Source: Gari tellinella (lineage: Eukaryota > Mollusca > Bivalvia > Cardiida > Psammobiidae). Taken from it: 64,000 nt of DNA. This document shows, in pieces, positions 41,335 to 52,107 of this stretch. The stretch spans positions 20,999,543 through 21,063,542 of the forward strand of contig OV277862.1 in the NCBI GenBank assembly GCA_922989275.2, written 5' to 3'. How positions within the stretch are numbered: the first letter of the stretch is position 1; each line of letters starts with the position of its first letter. The position numbers and the translations under genes were made by a program. The notes under the pieces are model-generated. The model saw only the letters and a list, made by a program, of their open reading frames with translations. It did no database searches and was not told where the DNA came from.

Positions 41335-43550
41335 TTCTCATGCCTGTACTAATACCCAGCTCCAGTTTTTTTACTCATCTCCTCTATTGACTAACGTCAG
41401 GTTTGATAGGTCTGCCTCTTAGATGTCGATCAGTAGGTGTCCAACTCTGGGTATAGCTGACTCTTCCATTCTTAGAGTATGGTCAAAACATCTTCTGCGC
41501 ATGATTTCAATGGAAATGTGAGTTGTTTCTGTTCAACGACCGAGCTCTGCATTTGTGGTTGTGTTCAGGCCAGAAGATTGGGAATATCCCTCTAAAGCAC
41601 CTTCTTTGGATGTTGTGACGTCCAGGATTCAAAGACAACAACAATACCCGCAGTGTATGACCCTTTAATATTCTTATTTTGATATTATAAGAAAGCTAAG
41701 GGATTTCTAAATATTCCGCCACAAAGTCTCAACTGGCTTTAAATCTAAAATTATCTTCCGACTTTCCATTGCCCATGGCCTTGCTACTACGATAAACAAC
41801 ATCCTTCACCTCTTAAATTGCATTGTGGTTGTGTTGACTGGTTGAACTGTCTTTTCATTGATTTTTATCAGTTTAGTCTTGTTGATATAAATGTTCAGTC
41901 ATTTGGTCCTCGAGAGAGTCCAGGTTGTCTGTCTTGGTTTGGATATATATGATATTTAGCACCAGAAGCGCGTTATCATCAGCAAAGTTAAGGCCCCAGT
42001 GATTCTATAAAAGGCCACTGAAGTCCCTTCGAGTAGCCTGTCTATACAAAGTAAAAATAGCAGATGAAATAGTAGATATTCATGTGTCACCAATGTTCTT
42101 ATTTTTAAAGTGTGTATGAGCTGTGCAGACACTCATTATGGTTTGATAATTAAAATGCTGGCCTGATCACACTACATGTATTGAACGCCATTTCGAAATC
42201 TTTGAAGTTTGCATATACTTTTGCATTCCATTCGTAACTCTGTTCAATGATGCAGAACCTGTCCGTCCTGAAACAGGCTCGGTTATTCCACAGCAGCTGA
42301 TCGACAATACATGTAGCTATAATTATGTCCCAGATTATACAGTGACACTCACTAATAACGAAATCCTTGAGACCTTTTCCTATCCAACATTTGTCTTATT
42401 CATATGAAAAAAAAATCATTGTAAATTTATTTGCATATTATGAAAATCTGATTAGAAAGGAAGGTAATAAACGACATTAAATCTTAAATAGTAGATGTAT
42501 ATTGGGGTTTTTAAACGAATGGCTACAAAATAGAATTGGCTACGAAATAATACATTCTAAGGTTTTTTTTAGAAGTTAACCAGTTCCCTGTTCAATTCAT
42601 AAAAAACACTAATTTGTTCCGTGTTTTATATTCATAGAAAACTTAACACATTGTGAATATTTGATAAGTAGACTTTATAAATATAAAACCGTATGGTTTA
42701 CTAACATCTTGAATTATTTTCAAGAAAACATCCTATTACTACGTATCCTGTCTGGATCCTCAACAAACCCTGCATATAATCATTTACAAATTTATGTCCC
42801 CCGCTTTCAGCAACTCTGAAACTCTGCCTGTAGGTTTGCTATCCAAAATGCCTTTTCACTCTTTAGTTTCTTGGTGGCCTGCCTGATCTCCTACTGGTGA
42901 TTTCATTCTGGTGTCCAGTGCATGCACTTCTGCTGGTGTAAGTTCGGCCTTAGTGGCAGGGTACTTCATATAAAGTACACTATCGAAATACTCTTACTTT
43001 TGTCATCGTTGGGGATGATTTCACTCTGTTGGTTTCAAGCTTGTGTATCTGTGGAATCGAATCTTCCTTTCCATGTCTTAGTTGATTTTACAATATACGT
43101 GCAGCTGCTTCTTCAGTTTCTGTGGCCAGATAGTGTGTGTTGTCCTTTTTCCACATCTATTCTTATGTCAACTATTCCTTCCTAATTTCCTCCAGTCCAA
43201 GGAATCTGATGCTTGAAGTTACCTATTTTCATTTCCAGATGGTCATTTACTAAGTTCATCGTGTTCTAAAATTCTGCTTGGAAGCTTCTTCTCACCCAAT
43301 GGTTCGTAAACTTTTGCAACATCTAGTCGTGAGTGTTCTTGTTCTCCTCCTTTAGATTTCTCAATGTGAGTTTCAGCTTGGCTATGATAATAGTATGGTT
43401 ATTTAACTCATGTCAGCTCTTCAAATTACCCTTACATCTTTGGTGGTCAAACTGGTTATTTGTCTAACCATCTGGAGATTCCCAAGTCAATTTGTAAATT
43501 TCTTTTTGTCCCAATTACAAGATTGTTTTCATTTCACTGTTCTACCAGTC
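41335..43550 (-). pseudogene. Decayed LINE: endonuclease and reverse transcriptase
   Basis: Minus-strand reading with many frameshifts and stops. In order: the end of an apurinic-type endonuclease (LTWESPDG, then NQFDH, about 43440-43495; AKLKLTLRNLK); a pre-RT block (EIRQATKKLKSEKA); RT motifs (NRACFRTDRFCIIEQSYEWN then VYANFKDFEMAFN, about 42185-42290); the catalytic box LNFADDNALL with FADD at 41975-41986; INKTKLIKINEKT; and a C-terminal block IMRRRCFDHTLRMEESAIPR (about 41440-41510). This is a non-LTR retrotransposon of the RTE/CR1-like bivalve type; the clade is uncertain. The 5' end is missing. It lies within the large transposon, between the inner element and the right arm. Confidence 0.85.
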
Positions 43551-44212
43551 TCATTGTTATTTCGAATTCAAAGTCCATATCAGCGGTTTATAAGCGAGCA
43601 AATTTCACAGATGCTGATCTTGGATGAGAAACGTATATTTTATCACGCAGCAATGGAACTCCGACCTTATACTTTACCATTCAGAACGCCGTACATTTTG
43701 TGTCCGAATTCATGTTATTATATAGAGCTATTCGCGGTACACTTCTCGAGCTACTAGCCGTACAGTCATCAAAACCATAAAGACCTATTCGCCGTACACC
43801 AAAACCTTTCTTCTTTAATCAATTTCAAAGCCATGTTCGCTCATACGCTGTATTCATCGCTTGTACAGGCGTTATATATGTAATATGATGTCAACAAATG
43901 CTTGAAAATGTGTATAAGAAGGTATTGAGAAATGTGCTTGAGAGAACGTTTTTGTCTTACTCGCTGCTGTTTTTGTTGTACCAACCTGAGAATTATGCAA
44001 TCAAAAAGGTATCCACACATAGTTTAGGTAGAAAAAGGAAGAGCCTACTAATTGTTGTATCTTCCTATCAGTAAACTAAAAGAAAAACAATTCTAGATTC
44101 TTCCTATTTACCACAAATATTGCATTTTATTAACATGCCTCTGTATAAACAACCGTCTATTTATCGATTTGCTGGTACCTATTTTCCGGAGTCGTTGCTA
44201 TACGGTGCTTAT

Positions 44213-44470
44213 GGTAATATTCAATCTGAGAAAGTTTGTGAAAGTTTGAATAAATATTGTGGCCTCCAGATGTAAACACCGTTAGATATGGCATTATCAA
44301 CCAGTCAAGGGCAGATAATTCATGACCTATCAATCTGATTTCAACCATAATCAAATTTGAACTCTCATGGTCATATATATTCTGAGCAAGTTTGAGAAAG
44401 ATTGGATAAAAATTGTGGTCTCTAAAACGTAAACACTAAAATTGTTGATAACACAAGACGCATGACGGTT
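44213..44470 (+). repeat. Pearl-like core units, right of the large transposon
   Basis: Resumes CTTATGGTAATATTCAATC and continues TGTGGCCTCCAGATGTAAAC, ATGACCTATCAATCTG, to ACTAAAATTGTTGATAACAC, the usual exit of the core. Confidence 0.75.
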
Positions 44471-44476
44471 TGACGC

Positions 44477-44789
44477 ACAATGGATTCAAGAGTTGAGTAA
44501 AGAAGGTCAGTAGGTTTGAAAAACATGATACAGTAGTTTGAACATTGGCACATTAGCATGTGTAGTAAATTTTTAGTGAAAAAAAGGTGGTACAGCCCAA
44601 AACTTGACCTATAAAAATTCAAGTAATACTACATATATAAATTTAAATATGGTAATATAGGGAGAAAAAGTGGGACTTGCATGACTAGACGTGAAACTAT
44701 GTGGAAGCTGCATGAGTCTACTGTATTCAGAAAACAGTCAATCATGTAAGGAAGCAACTGCTAATTGAAGCAGCCATGGGAATCTCTGT
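44477..44789. other. Unrecognised DNA
   Basis: No supported feature. Confidence 0.5.
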
Positions 44790-44793
44790 TTAA

Positions 44794-45043
44794 CCCATTC
44801 TCCCATAAATACGTCTGTTTACCGCTATAATTTATTCTTCCCCTGAAGAAAATAGTTCACTTTTATACAGTGATGAATATGTATCATAAGAAATATTTTT
44901 ATGTCTTAGCAGATAATAGCTTAAAGCAGGCTGAAAGTAAAGCAGAATGCATCTTAAGGTGCATTCTGCTTTACTTTCAACCTGCTCTAAGTGATATCAT
45001 CTTTCTTTAAAACTAGACACAGGCTAGCATCCCAGGTAATGGG
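44794..45043 (-). mobile_element. Family A MITE
   Basis: TTAA 44790-44793 and 45044-45047. Hairpin tip GCATCTTAAGGTGC. Right end GCTAGCATCCCAGGTAATGG is altered. Confidence 0.87.
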
Positions 45044-45144
45044 TTAATGCAAGATGAAAATACAATCAAAAAGTTCCTATAATCATGACATAAACAAATA
45101 TGTCTTTAAAGTTCGAATCCCAAGATAATGAATTTAGTATTTAA

Positions 45145-45682
45145 AGCGACTCGCAACCAGATGGTGCATTAAAAATAGTAATTTGTAAATATGTGTCAAA
45201 CGCTTATATAAATGGTAAAGAATTAGTTTAGGATAAGAAATTCTGTTTAAAAAAATGTATTTCAATAAAAAAAAATATTGGTCTCTGGTGGGATTCGAAC
45301 CCGGGGCCCCGGCATTGGCGGACAGAAGGCAAAATAGGGGAAACCGCTTAGACCAATGGACCACGGAACTATCCGTTTATCTCGGATCGATTTAACGTAT
45401 TTCAATGTGTAGCTATCGAAAGTGCATACAACTTCGTAATTCGGCTCGTGTTTATGTCTAAGCCCGTGTAGAGAAGCAACAACAACAACTATACCGTCTA
45501 CTAGTCGGTATAGAAAAACGATGGAAAATATCTAAAAATCTAAGATTCGGTGACGATTCTTGAGACTTTTTTTGGACTGATCATATTTTTTTAATGTCAG
45601 AAGCCAAATAATGCCACAAATTTGCTTTTATTTGAGTATTTTATTTTATTTTGACAAGTACACCATCCGGTTGCGAGTCCCT
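45145..45682 (-). mobile_element. Family T: TTAA element carrying a tRNA-like unit, copy 2
   Basis: Opposite orientation to copy 1 and almost the same length (538 against 537 bp). Ends AGCGACTCGCAACCAGATGG and ATCCGGTTGCGAGTCCCT, flanked by TTAA (45141-45144, 45683-45686). The few differences from copy 1 suggest recent movement. Confidence 0.9.
45279..45370 (-). ncRNA. tRNA-like Pol III promoter unit in T copy 2
   Basis: On the minus strand: TTGGTCTAAGCGG, then CGGGTTCGAATCCC with a perfect B box, then ACCAGAGACCAATA and a T-run. Better preserved than in copy 1. ATTGGTCT and AGACCAAT can pair, giving a stem that encloses the unit. Confidence 0.66.
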
Positions 45683-45749
45683 TTAAAACACTCCTAAAAT
45701 TTTTCCACCTTTTCTCTTCTGTATCAAAATCCATGATTTGCTGGTTTAA

Positions 45750-45932
45750 ACACTTTGCCTGCTGATCACGACTTAACTGATTTTTGCACACAATGTTGAT
45801 CCAGATCAGACTCTGCACAATGTGCTGTCTGATCTGGATCCAAACTGTTTGACATTGGTCTTTAGATTTCTTCACTTAACAAATTTTTCAGAAGACAATT
45901 TCAAAGCAGACGATATCACAGCAGGATAAGGG
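45750..45932. mobile_element. Family B MITE, CCCTTTGCCTG type
   Basis: TTAA 45746-45749 and 45933-45936. Left end ACACTTTGCCTGCTG, right end GCAGGATAAGGG. Palindrome TGATCCAGATCAGACTCTGC with its partner. Confidence 0.86.
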
Positions 45933-45950
45933 TTAACATATAAAGGATCT

Positions 45951-46095
45951 GTCATGAGTCGATGTTGAAGACAAGCTGATCTCAAACGAGTCTAGAATTG
46001 AAATGTTATTAAGTGAGCCTTGGCAAGCTTAATAACTTTTCTATTCTAGAAGAGTTTGAGATAAACTTGTCTTAAACATCGACAAGCGACAGATT
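45951..46095. repeat. Long hairpin, arms about 57 bp
   Basis: GTCGATGTTGAAGACAAGCT at 45958 pairs with the complement ending 46083 (ACTTGTCTTAAACATCGAC). The arms continue through CTCAAAC and TCTAGAATTGAAATG to CTTAATAAC around a loop GAGCCTTGGCAAG. Further out, GGATCTGTC and GACAGATTC also pair. Partner sequences TTTTTCTCACATA and TATGTGAGAAAAA at 46098 and 46282 may extend the element. Confidence 0.82.
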
Positions 46096-46337
46096 CTTTT
46101 TCTCACATATCCACCGATTTTAAGCTATTTTTCAAAGCAATATAGGCATTTTTTGGAACCCAGTTGACGTCAATTTTAACGCCGTTAGAAATAGTGATGT
46201 TATAGTGATGTCATCAAGCGATCTCACACATGTTGGAGATAAGGATATTAGTAATCGTTGTTGGCTATAGAAAACAAGGGTAGTTATGTGAGAAAAATGA
46301 AGTTTACATTGACACACACTACAGTAGGCACTGTTAA

Positions 46338-46532
46338 CTCATTCACCCCTGAAACTTTAAATGGACATTTCCAGTTTACAATTAAATTAAATCCATTTTT
46401 TTGATAATAAGGGAGGTTTTTAAAAATATTTTACAAAATGACAAACAGTGACTACACTGTTTGCATAGGACAAGTATACTCTTGACAGGTATATGATTTG
46501 TTCATGATGAACAAGTATACTCCTTGCTAGGG
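46338..46532. mobile_element. Family D MITE
   Basis: TTAA 46334-46337 and 46533-46536. Left end CTCATTCACCCCTGAAAC, right end TCCTTGCTAGGG. AACAGTGACTACACTGTTTG forms the core. Confidence 0.8.
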
Positions 46533-46620
46533 TTAAATGTGCCAAGAAACAGTTCAATAAAGTCTCTAAACCCAGGTGGCTGCCTATCTAATGCATGACA
46601 GCATGCAGGGCTCCAGTTAA

Positions 46621-46775
46621 CCCATTACCCCATAAATATGCCTTTTTACACCCTTAAATCTATTCATCCACGGAAAGAAAATAGTTCCCATTCATACAGA
46701 ATGATATATTTGGAACCATTTTCTTCAGTGGGGGAATAAAATAATGGTGAAAAACATAATGTTACAAGTAAAGGG
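46621..46775 (-). mobile_element. Family A deletion derivative
   Basis: TTAA 46617-46620 and 46776-46779. Two long-arm type ends without the hairpin. The left flank GCAGGGCTCCAG is the start of a family C element. Confidence 0.8.
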
Positions 46776-46800
46776 TTAAGGCAGGATGAAGTACGCTTAA

Positions 46801-48113
46801 CCCATTACCCCATAGCCTGATAATATAATTGAAGATATGTGACTACTTAAAGCAGGTTGAAAATAAAGCAGAATGTGCCTTATATAAGGCACATTCTGCT
46901 TTACTTTCAGCCTGCTTTAAGCTAGAATCTACTGGGATATATAGACAAGGGCCACCATGGCCCTAAATCGCTCACCTGGTTCACCATATAAAACTTGACC
47001 TATAGTGACCTAGATTACGACTGGACATGACTCACAATAAACCTCTAGAGTGTAAACAAGAATTTTCTATGCTTTGACCTAGTGACCTAGATTTTGACCA
47101 GACAGAATCCATGTTTGATTTTGACCTAGATTCGATGTATGCAAACATTCTGAAAATATTTCATTCAGATCTAATGAGATTTGTAGCCTCTAGAGGGTTA
47201 ACACTGTTTTTCTTTGATTTGACGTAGTGACCCAGTTTCTGACCAGACATGATCCATATTTATACTTGACCTAGATATCAATTAGGCAAACATTGAAACT
47301 AAGTTGCATTAAAATCCAATGAAATTTGTAGTCTCTAGAGAAATCACAATGTTTGTCTATAATTTGACCTAGTGACCTAGTTTTTGACCGGACATGACCC
47401 ACACTCACACTTGACCTAGATATCAATAAGGAAAACATTTGACCAAGTGTCATGAAGATCGGATGAGATTTGTAGCCACTAGAGTGTTAACAAGGTTTTC
47501 CTATGATTTGACCTAGTGACCTAGTTTATGACCCGACATGACTCATATTCAACCTTGACCTAGATATCAATAAGGCAAACATTCTGACCAAGTAACATAA
47601 TAATCCAATGAGATTTGTAGCCTCTAGAGTGTCCACAAGGTTTTTCGATGATTTGATCTAGTGACCTAGTTTTTGACCGGACATGACCTATATTTGAACT
47701 TGACCTAGATATTAATTAGGCAAACATTTTGATCAAGTTTCATAAAGATCCAATGAGATTTGTAGCCTCTAGAGTGTTCACAAGGTTTTTCTATAATTTG
47801 ACCTAGTGACCTAGTTTTTGACCCAACATAACCCACATTCGAACTTGACCTATATTTCATCAAGACAAACATTGTCATCAAGTTTCATGAAGATCGGATG
47901 AAATTTGTAGCCGCTAGAGTGTTCACAACCAATTGTGGACGGACGGACGGACGACGGACATCCAGCCATCCTAAAAGCTCACCTTGGCACTTCGTGCCAG
48001 GTGAGCTAAAATGTATCTTATAGTACATTTTCATTACTGTATAAACATGAACTATTTTCTTCAGTGGAGGAATAAGTTAAAGGTGTAAAAAGGCGTATTT
48101 ATGGGGTAATGGG
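46801..48113 (+). mobile_element. Family A MITE interrupted by a pearl-like element
   Basis: TTAA 46797-46800. Short arm and hairpin to about 46944, then a 1.07-kb insertion, then the rest of the long arm to GGGGTAATGGG (followed by TTTA). Confidence 0.82.
46945..48009 (+). mobile_element. Pearl-like element, TGACCTAGTGACCTAG type, copy 2
   Basis: Same left end (GGCCCTAAATCGCTCACC) and exit hairpin (AGCTCACCTTGGCACTTCGT then GCCAGGTGAGCT, CTAA) as 5235-6280, with about six core units. Because it splits a family A arm, its borders can be placed within a few bases; no clear target duplication is visible. Confidence 0.85.
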
Positions 48114-48730
48114 TTTAGAGTTCAGAGAAAGACAACAGATGTACAAGTGGGTAAACCTACTTGGGGCATTTTCCTGCTCTCATCCTGGATGACCTTACAG
48201 TGTACTCCATAATAGTTCCGCTTCAAACAATACAAGTGTCTATATACATGTATTCTATATACATGTATGTATAATGTCTATTGTCTTATTCACCACATCT
48301 AGAACCGCTTCCTCACAATTCTTGAAGATCACTTACTCTAGGGTCCTAATCTCTGTGCTGATAATTCCAAGAGAACCATCACTTTATCCCTCACAAATTA
48401 GCTAGAAATGGCAGTGTTTCAAGATCATCCATGTAGCCTAATTGACTGCACAAAAGCTGTAAATTTCCTTAACAAAATATCCAATCTCATCGGTAACCCT
48501 TTAAACACCCATCAACTTCTAAATAGGGAAATCACTTAAACGTGTTGCAGATGATGGTTTGTAGATTTCACACATGACGTAAGCCACAGCGAGAAGGGTA
48601 TACGAACCATGAACCATGAAGACAATTTTGACATACATATGTCATATATACTTTAACTATCAACATTTTCTATCATTTTACACTACATTTGTGACAAAGT
48701 ATCTACGTCAGTGACTGAAACTTAATCCTC
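48114..48730. other. Unrecognised DNA
   Basis: Contains ACATGTATTCTATATACATG near 48247 and little else. Confidence 0.5.
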
Positions 48731-48737
48731 AACTCTT

Positions 48738-48812
48738 TTAACCCGATAACCTTTTTCTATTTTTGAAAAGAAGTGACTTCTTAAACCAGGTTGAAAGTTA
48801 AGCAGAATGGTG
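48738..48812 (+). mobile_element. Family A left fragment
   Basis: TTAACCCGATAACC to AAGCAGAATGG, cut near the start of the family C copy. Confidence 0.62.
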
Positions 48813-48817
48813 GGTTA

Positions 48818-49001
48818 CAGAGCACCGGATGAGGGGAGTATTTGAGAATTTATTTTTTTTCATTTCTGCATTAAACCCTATGGTGTTACTATTCATTAGA
48901 ATCGTCTCTTTGATAGGATTCTAATGAGTAGTAACACCATAGGGTTTAAAGCAGAAATAAAGGTTTTAGTTTTTTGAAATACTCCCCTTATCTGGAGCCC
49001 G
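48818..49001. mobile_element. Family C MITE
   Basis: CAGAGCACCGGATGAGGGGA to CCCCTTATCTGGAGCCCG. Centre CATTAGAATCGTCTCTTTGA with its complement; arms with GTGTTACTA. Confidence 0.82.
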
Positions 49002-49520
49002 GAGCTTTTTAACTTCACTGCTATAAGAATAAATCACTCATGAAATCCTTCACATCTCTACAAACTATTGCAAAGTCAGGCAATCAAGCACTATAATCCT
49101 TTATGCATTACCACTCAACCAGAATCCGACTGCTGCAATTAACAGCCATATTATCCCTCCTATATATTACCCCTTCAGTACATCAAGTATTTATGAAAAT
49201 CACACTCACTCAATGGTGTATAATATAACAGGAACACAATAGTTTCCGCACTTTCAATTGCTCATTGTGTCAAGTACATGTATAGTAAAAGGGAAACACT
49301 TACCACCTCCTTTATATCCCTTATCTCACTGAATATAATATAGAATCATAAGTTTCAGCATCTCCATCTGGTTCATAACAAACAGACTCACTAACTCTTT
49401 GTTGAAATTTTCATATGGGCATCATTCCTCTTTTGTCAAATGACCAGGGCTTTTCGGGCATTTTATAAAGTAGGAAGTCATGAATTCCCCATGTGGGTCA
49501 AAATCTAATGTGACATCATT
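49002..49520. other. Unrecognised DNA
   Basis: No supported feature. Confidence 0.5.
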
Positions 49521-49525
49521 TAATT

Positions 49526-49572
49526 AACCCATTACCCCATAAATATGCCTTGACATGCCTGTGATTAAGCTT
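49526..49572 (-). mobile_element. Family A terminal fragment
   Basis: TTAACCCATTACCCCATAAA and TATGCC, then unrelated DNA. Confidence 0.6.
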
Positions 49573-49642
49573 TGGTTGTTGGAATACTTGGAAGACATTG
49601 AAACAATAATCTAACTTAATCCAATGTATTCGAAGTGGTTAA

Positions 49643-49855
49643 CCCATTACCCGATAGCCTGTTTCTAGTTTTGAAGATATGTGACCACTTAAAGCAGGTT
49701 GAAAGAAAAGCAGAAAGCCTGCTTTAGGCTATTATCTGCTAAAATATAGAAAATATTACCTTTGATTTTCATTTGTGACAGTATAAATTGGAACTATTTT
49801 CTTCAGTAGAGAAATTGAGAAAAGGCGTAAAAAGGTGTATTTATGGGGTAATGGG
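49643..49855 (+). mobile_element. Family A MITE, tip deleted
   Basis: TTAA 49639-49642 and 49856-49859. The stem is shortened to GAAAGAAAAGCAGAAAGCC. Confidence 0.86.
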
Positions 49856-49859
49856 TTAA

Positions 49860-50457
49860 ACATTGTATATCTTAGGAGTGAATATTTTGCATCAGTTTAT
49901 CTATTCCAACATGCCTGAAAAAGATAAGAATTTATTATTCAGACTTCTCAAGTAAAAATCCAATATTTTCCAATGTTTTTTATCTGATTGTGAAAACAAC
50001 TGAACAAATTAACTTCCTGTTGACCTACCGTAGTTATATGAATTTCATAATGGCCGGCCGGCTGCGGAGGACATAAATTCTCCTATAAACAAAGGTTTTT
50101 GTTTGCTATGGCCAATTAATTATAAATTGGAAATTAAATCTGTAGTATTTGAGTACATTAATAATTATACATATTTAATAGTTTTACATGTTTCTTATTT
50201 TGTGATAACTTTTTGTAATGTTTTAAATTGCTGTTTGTTGGTAATTTTTTTGTAAACTATTTTGGTGAGCCAATAGTTTCCTTCATTGAAAAAAACAACT
50301 GGTATTTGTACATTTTTTGTATAAGAATAATAATTTAACATTATTGCATGTGAGTTTTCTTTTAGACTCACAAATTTTTCTTTTTTTCTAGATTTAGGCC
50401 GACTGCTTTCAGGAATGGTTCTTAGTACTTTTCATTTCAGTGAGCGTATTTCAAACC
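49860..50457. other. Unrecognised A+T-rich DNA
   Basis: A GGCCGGCCGGCTGCGGAGG island at about 50052 is the only notable word. Confidence 0.5.
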
Positions 50458-50459
50458 TA

Positions 50460-50641
50460 CAGTCGAACTTCAATATCTCGAACTCGCTTAACTTGAACTA
50501 ACCACATGAATTACAATATTTCATGTTCGGTAAAGTGGAACATACCCGTAGTTCAAACTTAAAACTTGGCTAAGCCAGGTTTTAACTTTAAACTATGGGT
50601 ATGTTCGACATAACCGAGTTCGAGATATCGAAGTTCGACTG
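50460..50641. mobile_element. Family F MITE (TA target, pogo/Tigger-like)
   Basis: CAGTCGAACTTCAATATCTC to GATATCGAAGTTCGACTG, flanked by TA (50458-50459, 50642-50643). Inner arms ACATACCCGTAGTTCAAAC / GTTTTAACTTTAAACTATGG with a GGCTAAGCCAGG tip: almost fully self-complementary. Confidence 0.9.
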
Positions 50642-50643
50642 TA

Positions 50644-51720
50644 TCATTATTTATAAATTGAAGTATTTGGTTTGTTTAAACAAATGTCATTGCTACTAAA
50701 TAGTTATATTTCATCCTAATAGTTTCTAATAATTTGTATACTTTTGATGTTTTCTTTATGCAGAAATGTAAATTTCTTAAATGTTAAGGAGTTTTGAACA
50801 TGTGTATGAAAAGGTGTTACATGCTATTTTTAGCAAAACAAAATAAGTCAGAAGACATAAGTTATTACATGTGTTCATTTTTTCAAACAAATCTAAAGGT
50901 GTTGTTTTCTCTATTTGGATTTCCTAAGAATTCCAAAGTTTGTTACAGAATAAAATTCCAAAGCATTTCAATGATATCCATTGGAAAAGATTGGAATTTC
51001 TAGGAATTCCCATGACTTCCAGGCTGTGTTGGATTATATTGGAATTCATTGAAATAAGTGCCTTGATTTAATAAGGCCCATTCCAAAGTATTCCCATGTT
51101 TTCCAAGCTTAAATTCCAAAGTATTACAATGTTAATGATCAGAGACTTGCAGAGACTCAGGCAGAGGTATGCAATTTTCGTTGACCAGTTTCATTCTATT
51201 AGTTAGAACTCATCAGAACGTCTGAAGTTTCAGATCGAAACTCGAATATTTATATCCTTGGGATGGTGTCACGTGATATCTTTTATTACCTTTATGACAT
51301 GTTTAACACAGTTTTCAATGACAAATTATGCATGTTTGCTCAGATTATGTCTATGTCATCTACCGTTTTTGGTGACGTAGCCCGATCTTTTGTGGTAACT
51401 ATTTGAAGAGCCTTGTTTATGTAACTAAGGCCAAAAAATGGCTTCCGCTCGTTAGAGAACTTAGCCCAAATCAAGAAAAATCCTTGTTTTAATCAAAGAT
51501 ATTCTGTCCCAACAGAAGTTATGTTGAGTAGTGCATGGGTAGTTTCTTTATGTCCATTGTTTTAGATACCTTCTACTACAAGTTTTGTAGTTTGTTTTCT
51601 TTGAGGCGGGTGTGGATTTGGTCTCGAGACTTGCTTAGTCTAGAGCGTTATTTTCTCTAGTGTAAATGTGTTATAATGTTTGAATTGTGTCTAATTTGAC
51701 ATTATTCAGTTTGTAGTAAC
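50644..51720. other. Unrecognised; scattered ATTCCAAAG words
   Basis: Between 50930 and 51130 the words ATTCCAAAG, TTGGAATT and TTCCCATG recur. The rest has no supported feature. Confidence 0.45.
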
Positions 51721-52090
51721 AAATTACTATTTTGATAGCGAACAAGTAAAAACAAAATAGGACAATAACTCTGGAGTGACAAATCCAAGGGTTACCTTGC
51801 TTGTTGTTACTATCACTCTAATGATTTTCCCTTTTATTACTAAACAAGTATTCCAACTTTCAAGTTAATACCTTCGATAGTTTTTAGAAATTTCCTAAAT
51901 ACAAATTCTAAGTCAAAACAAGGGCAATAACTCTAGAATAGCAAATCCAATAGCCTTCTGCCTTAATATATGTTGTAATGAGTTGCCCTTTTGATACTGA
52001 ATGAGTATTCGAAGTTTCAAGTTAGTTATTTCGAAATTTCATTTACAAATTCTAAGTAAATACAAAAAGTGCACTAGTTCTGGAATGACA
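51721..52090. repeat. Two diverged copies of a GGCAATAACTCT repeat
   Basis: AGGACAATAACTCTGGAGTG with CAAATCCAAGGG, and AGGGCAATAACTCTAGAATA with CAAATCCAATAG, each followed by TTGCCCTTTT- and AAGTATTC-type blocks about 170 bp apart; part of a third begins near 52070. Confidence 0.6.
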
Positions 52091-52107
52091 AAGCTTATTA
52101 TATTTAA

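Larger units (their letters stand above)
36755..44207. mobile_element. Large CAC-ended DNA transposon, 7.45 kb with nested insertions
   Basis: Terminal repeats start CACCGTATAGCAACGACTCC and match for about 35 bp. A weaker inverted similarity reaches about 500 bp inward, marked by GTACGGCGAATAGGT (37161; complement near 43790) and GCGAATAGCT. A 5-bp duplication, CTTAT, lies at 36750-36754 and 44208-44212. Sister core units read CTTATGGTAATAT uninterrupted, which gives the empty site. Without the inner transposon and LINE only about 1.7 kb remains and no transposase is seen. Five-base duplication with CAC ends recalls Transib/RAG-type elements, but this is not demonstrated. The 126-codon frame at 36928 lies in the left arm and is not kept in the right arm. 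Confidence 0.86.

Noticed and set aside
43410..43757. 115-codon plus frame at 43410
   Set aside because: Antisense to the LINE endonuclease remnant and the transposon arm; hydrophobic low-information sequence.
46945..48009. Definite Helitron
   Set aside because: The hairpin followed by CTAA fits, but no 5' TC end and no A/T insertion point could be shown.
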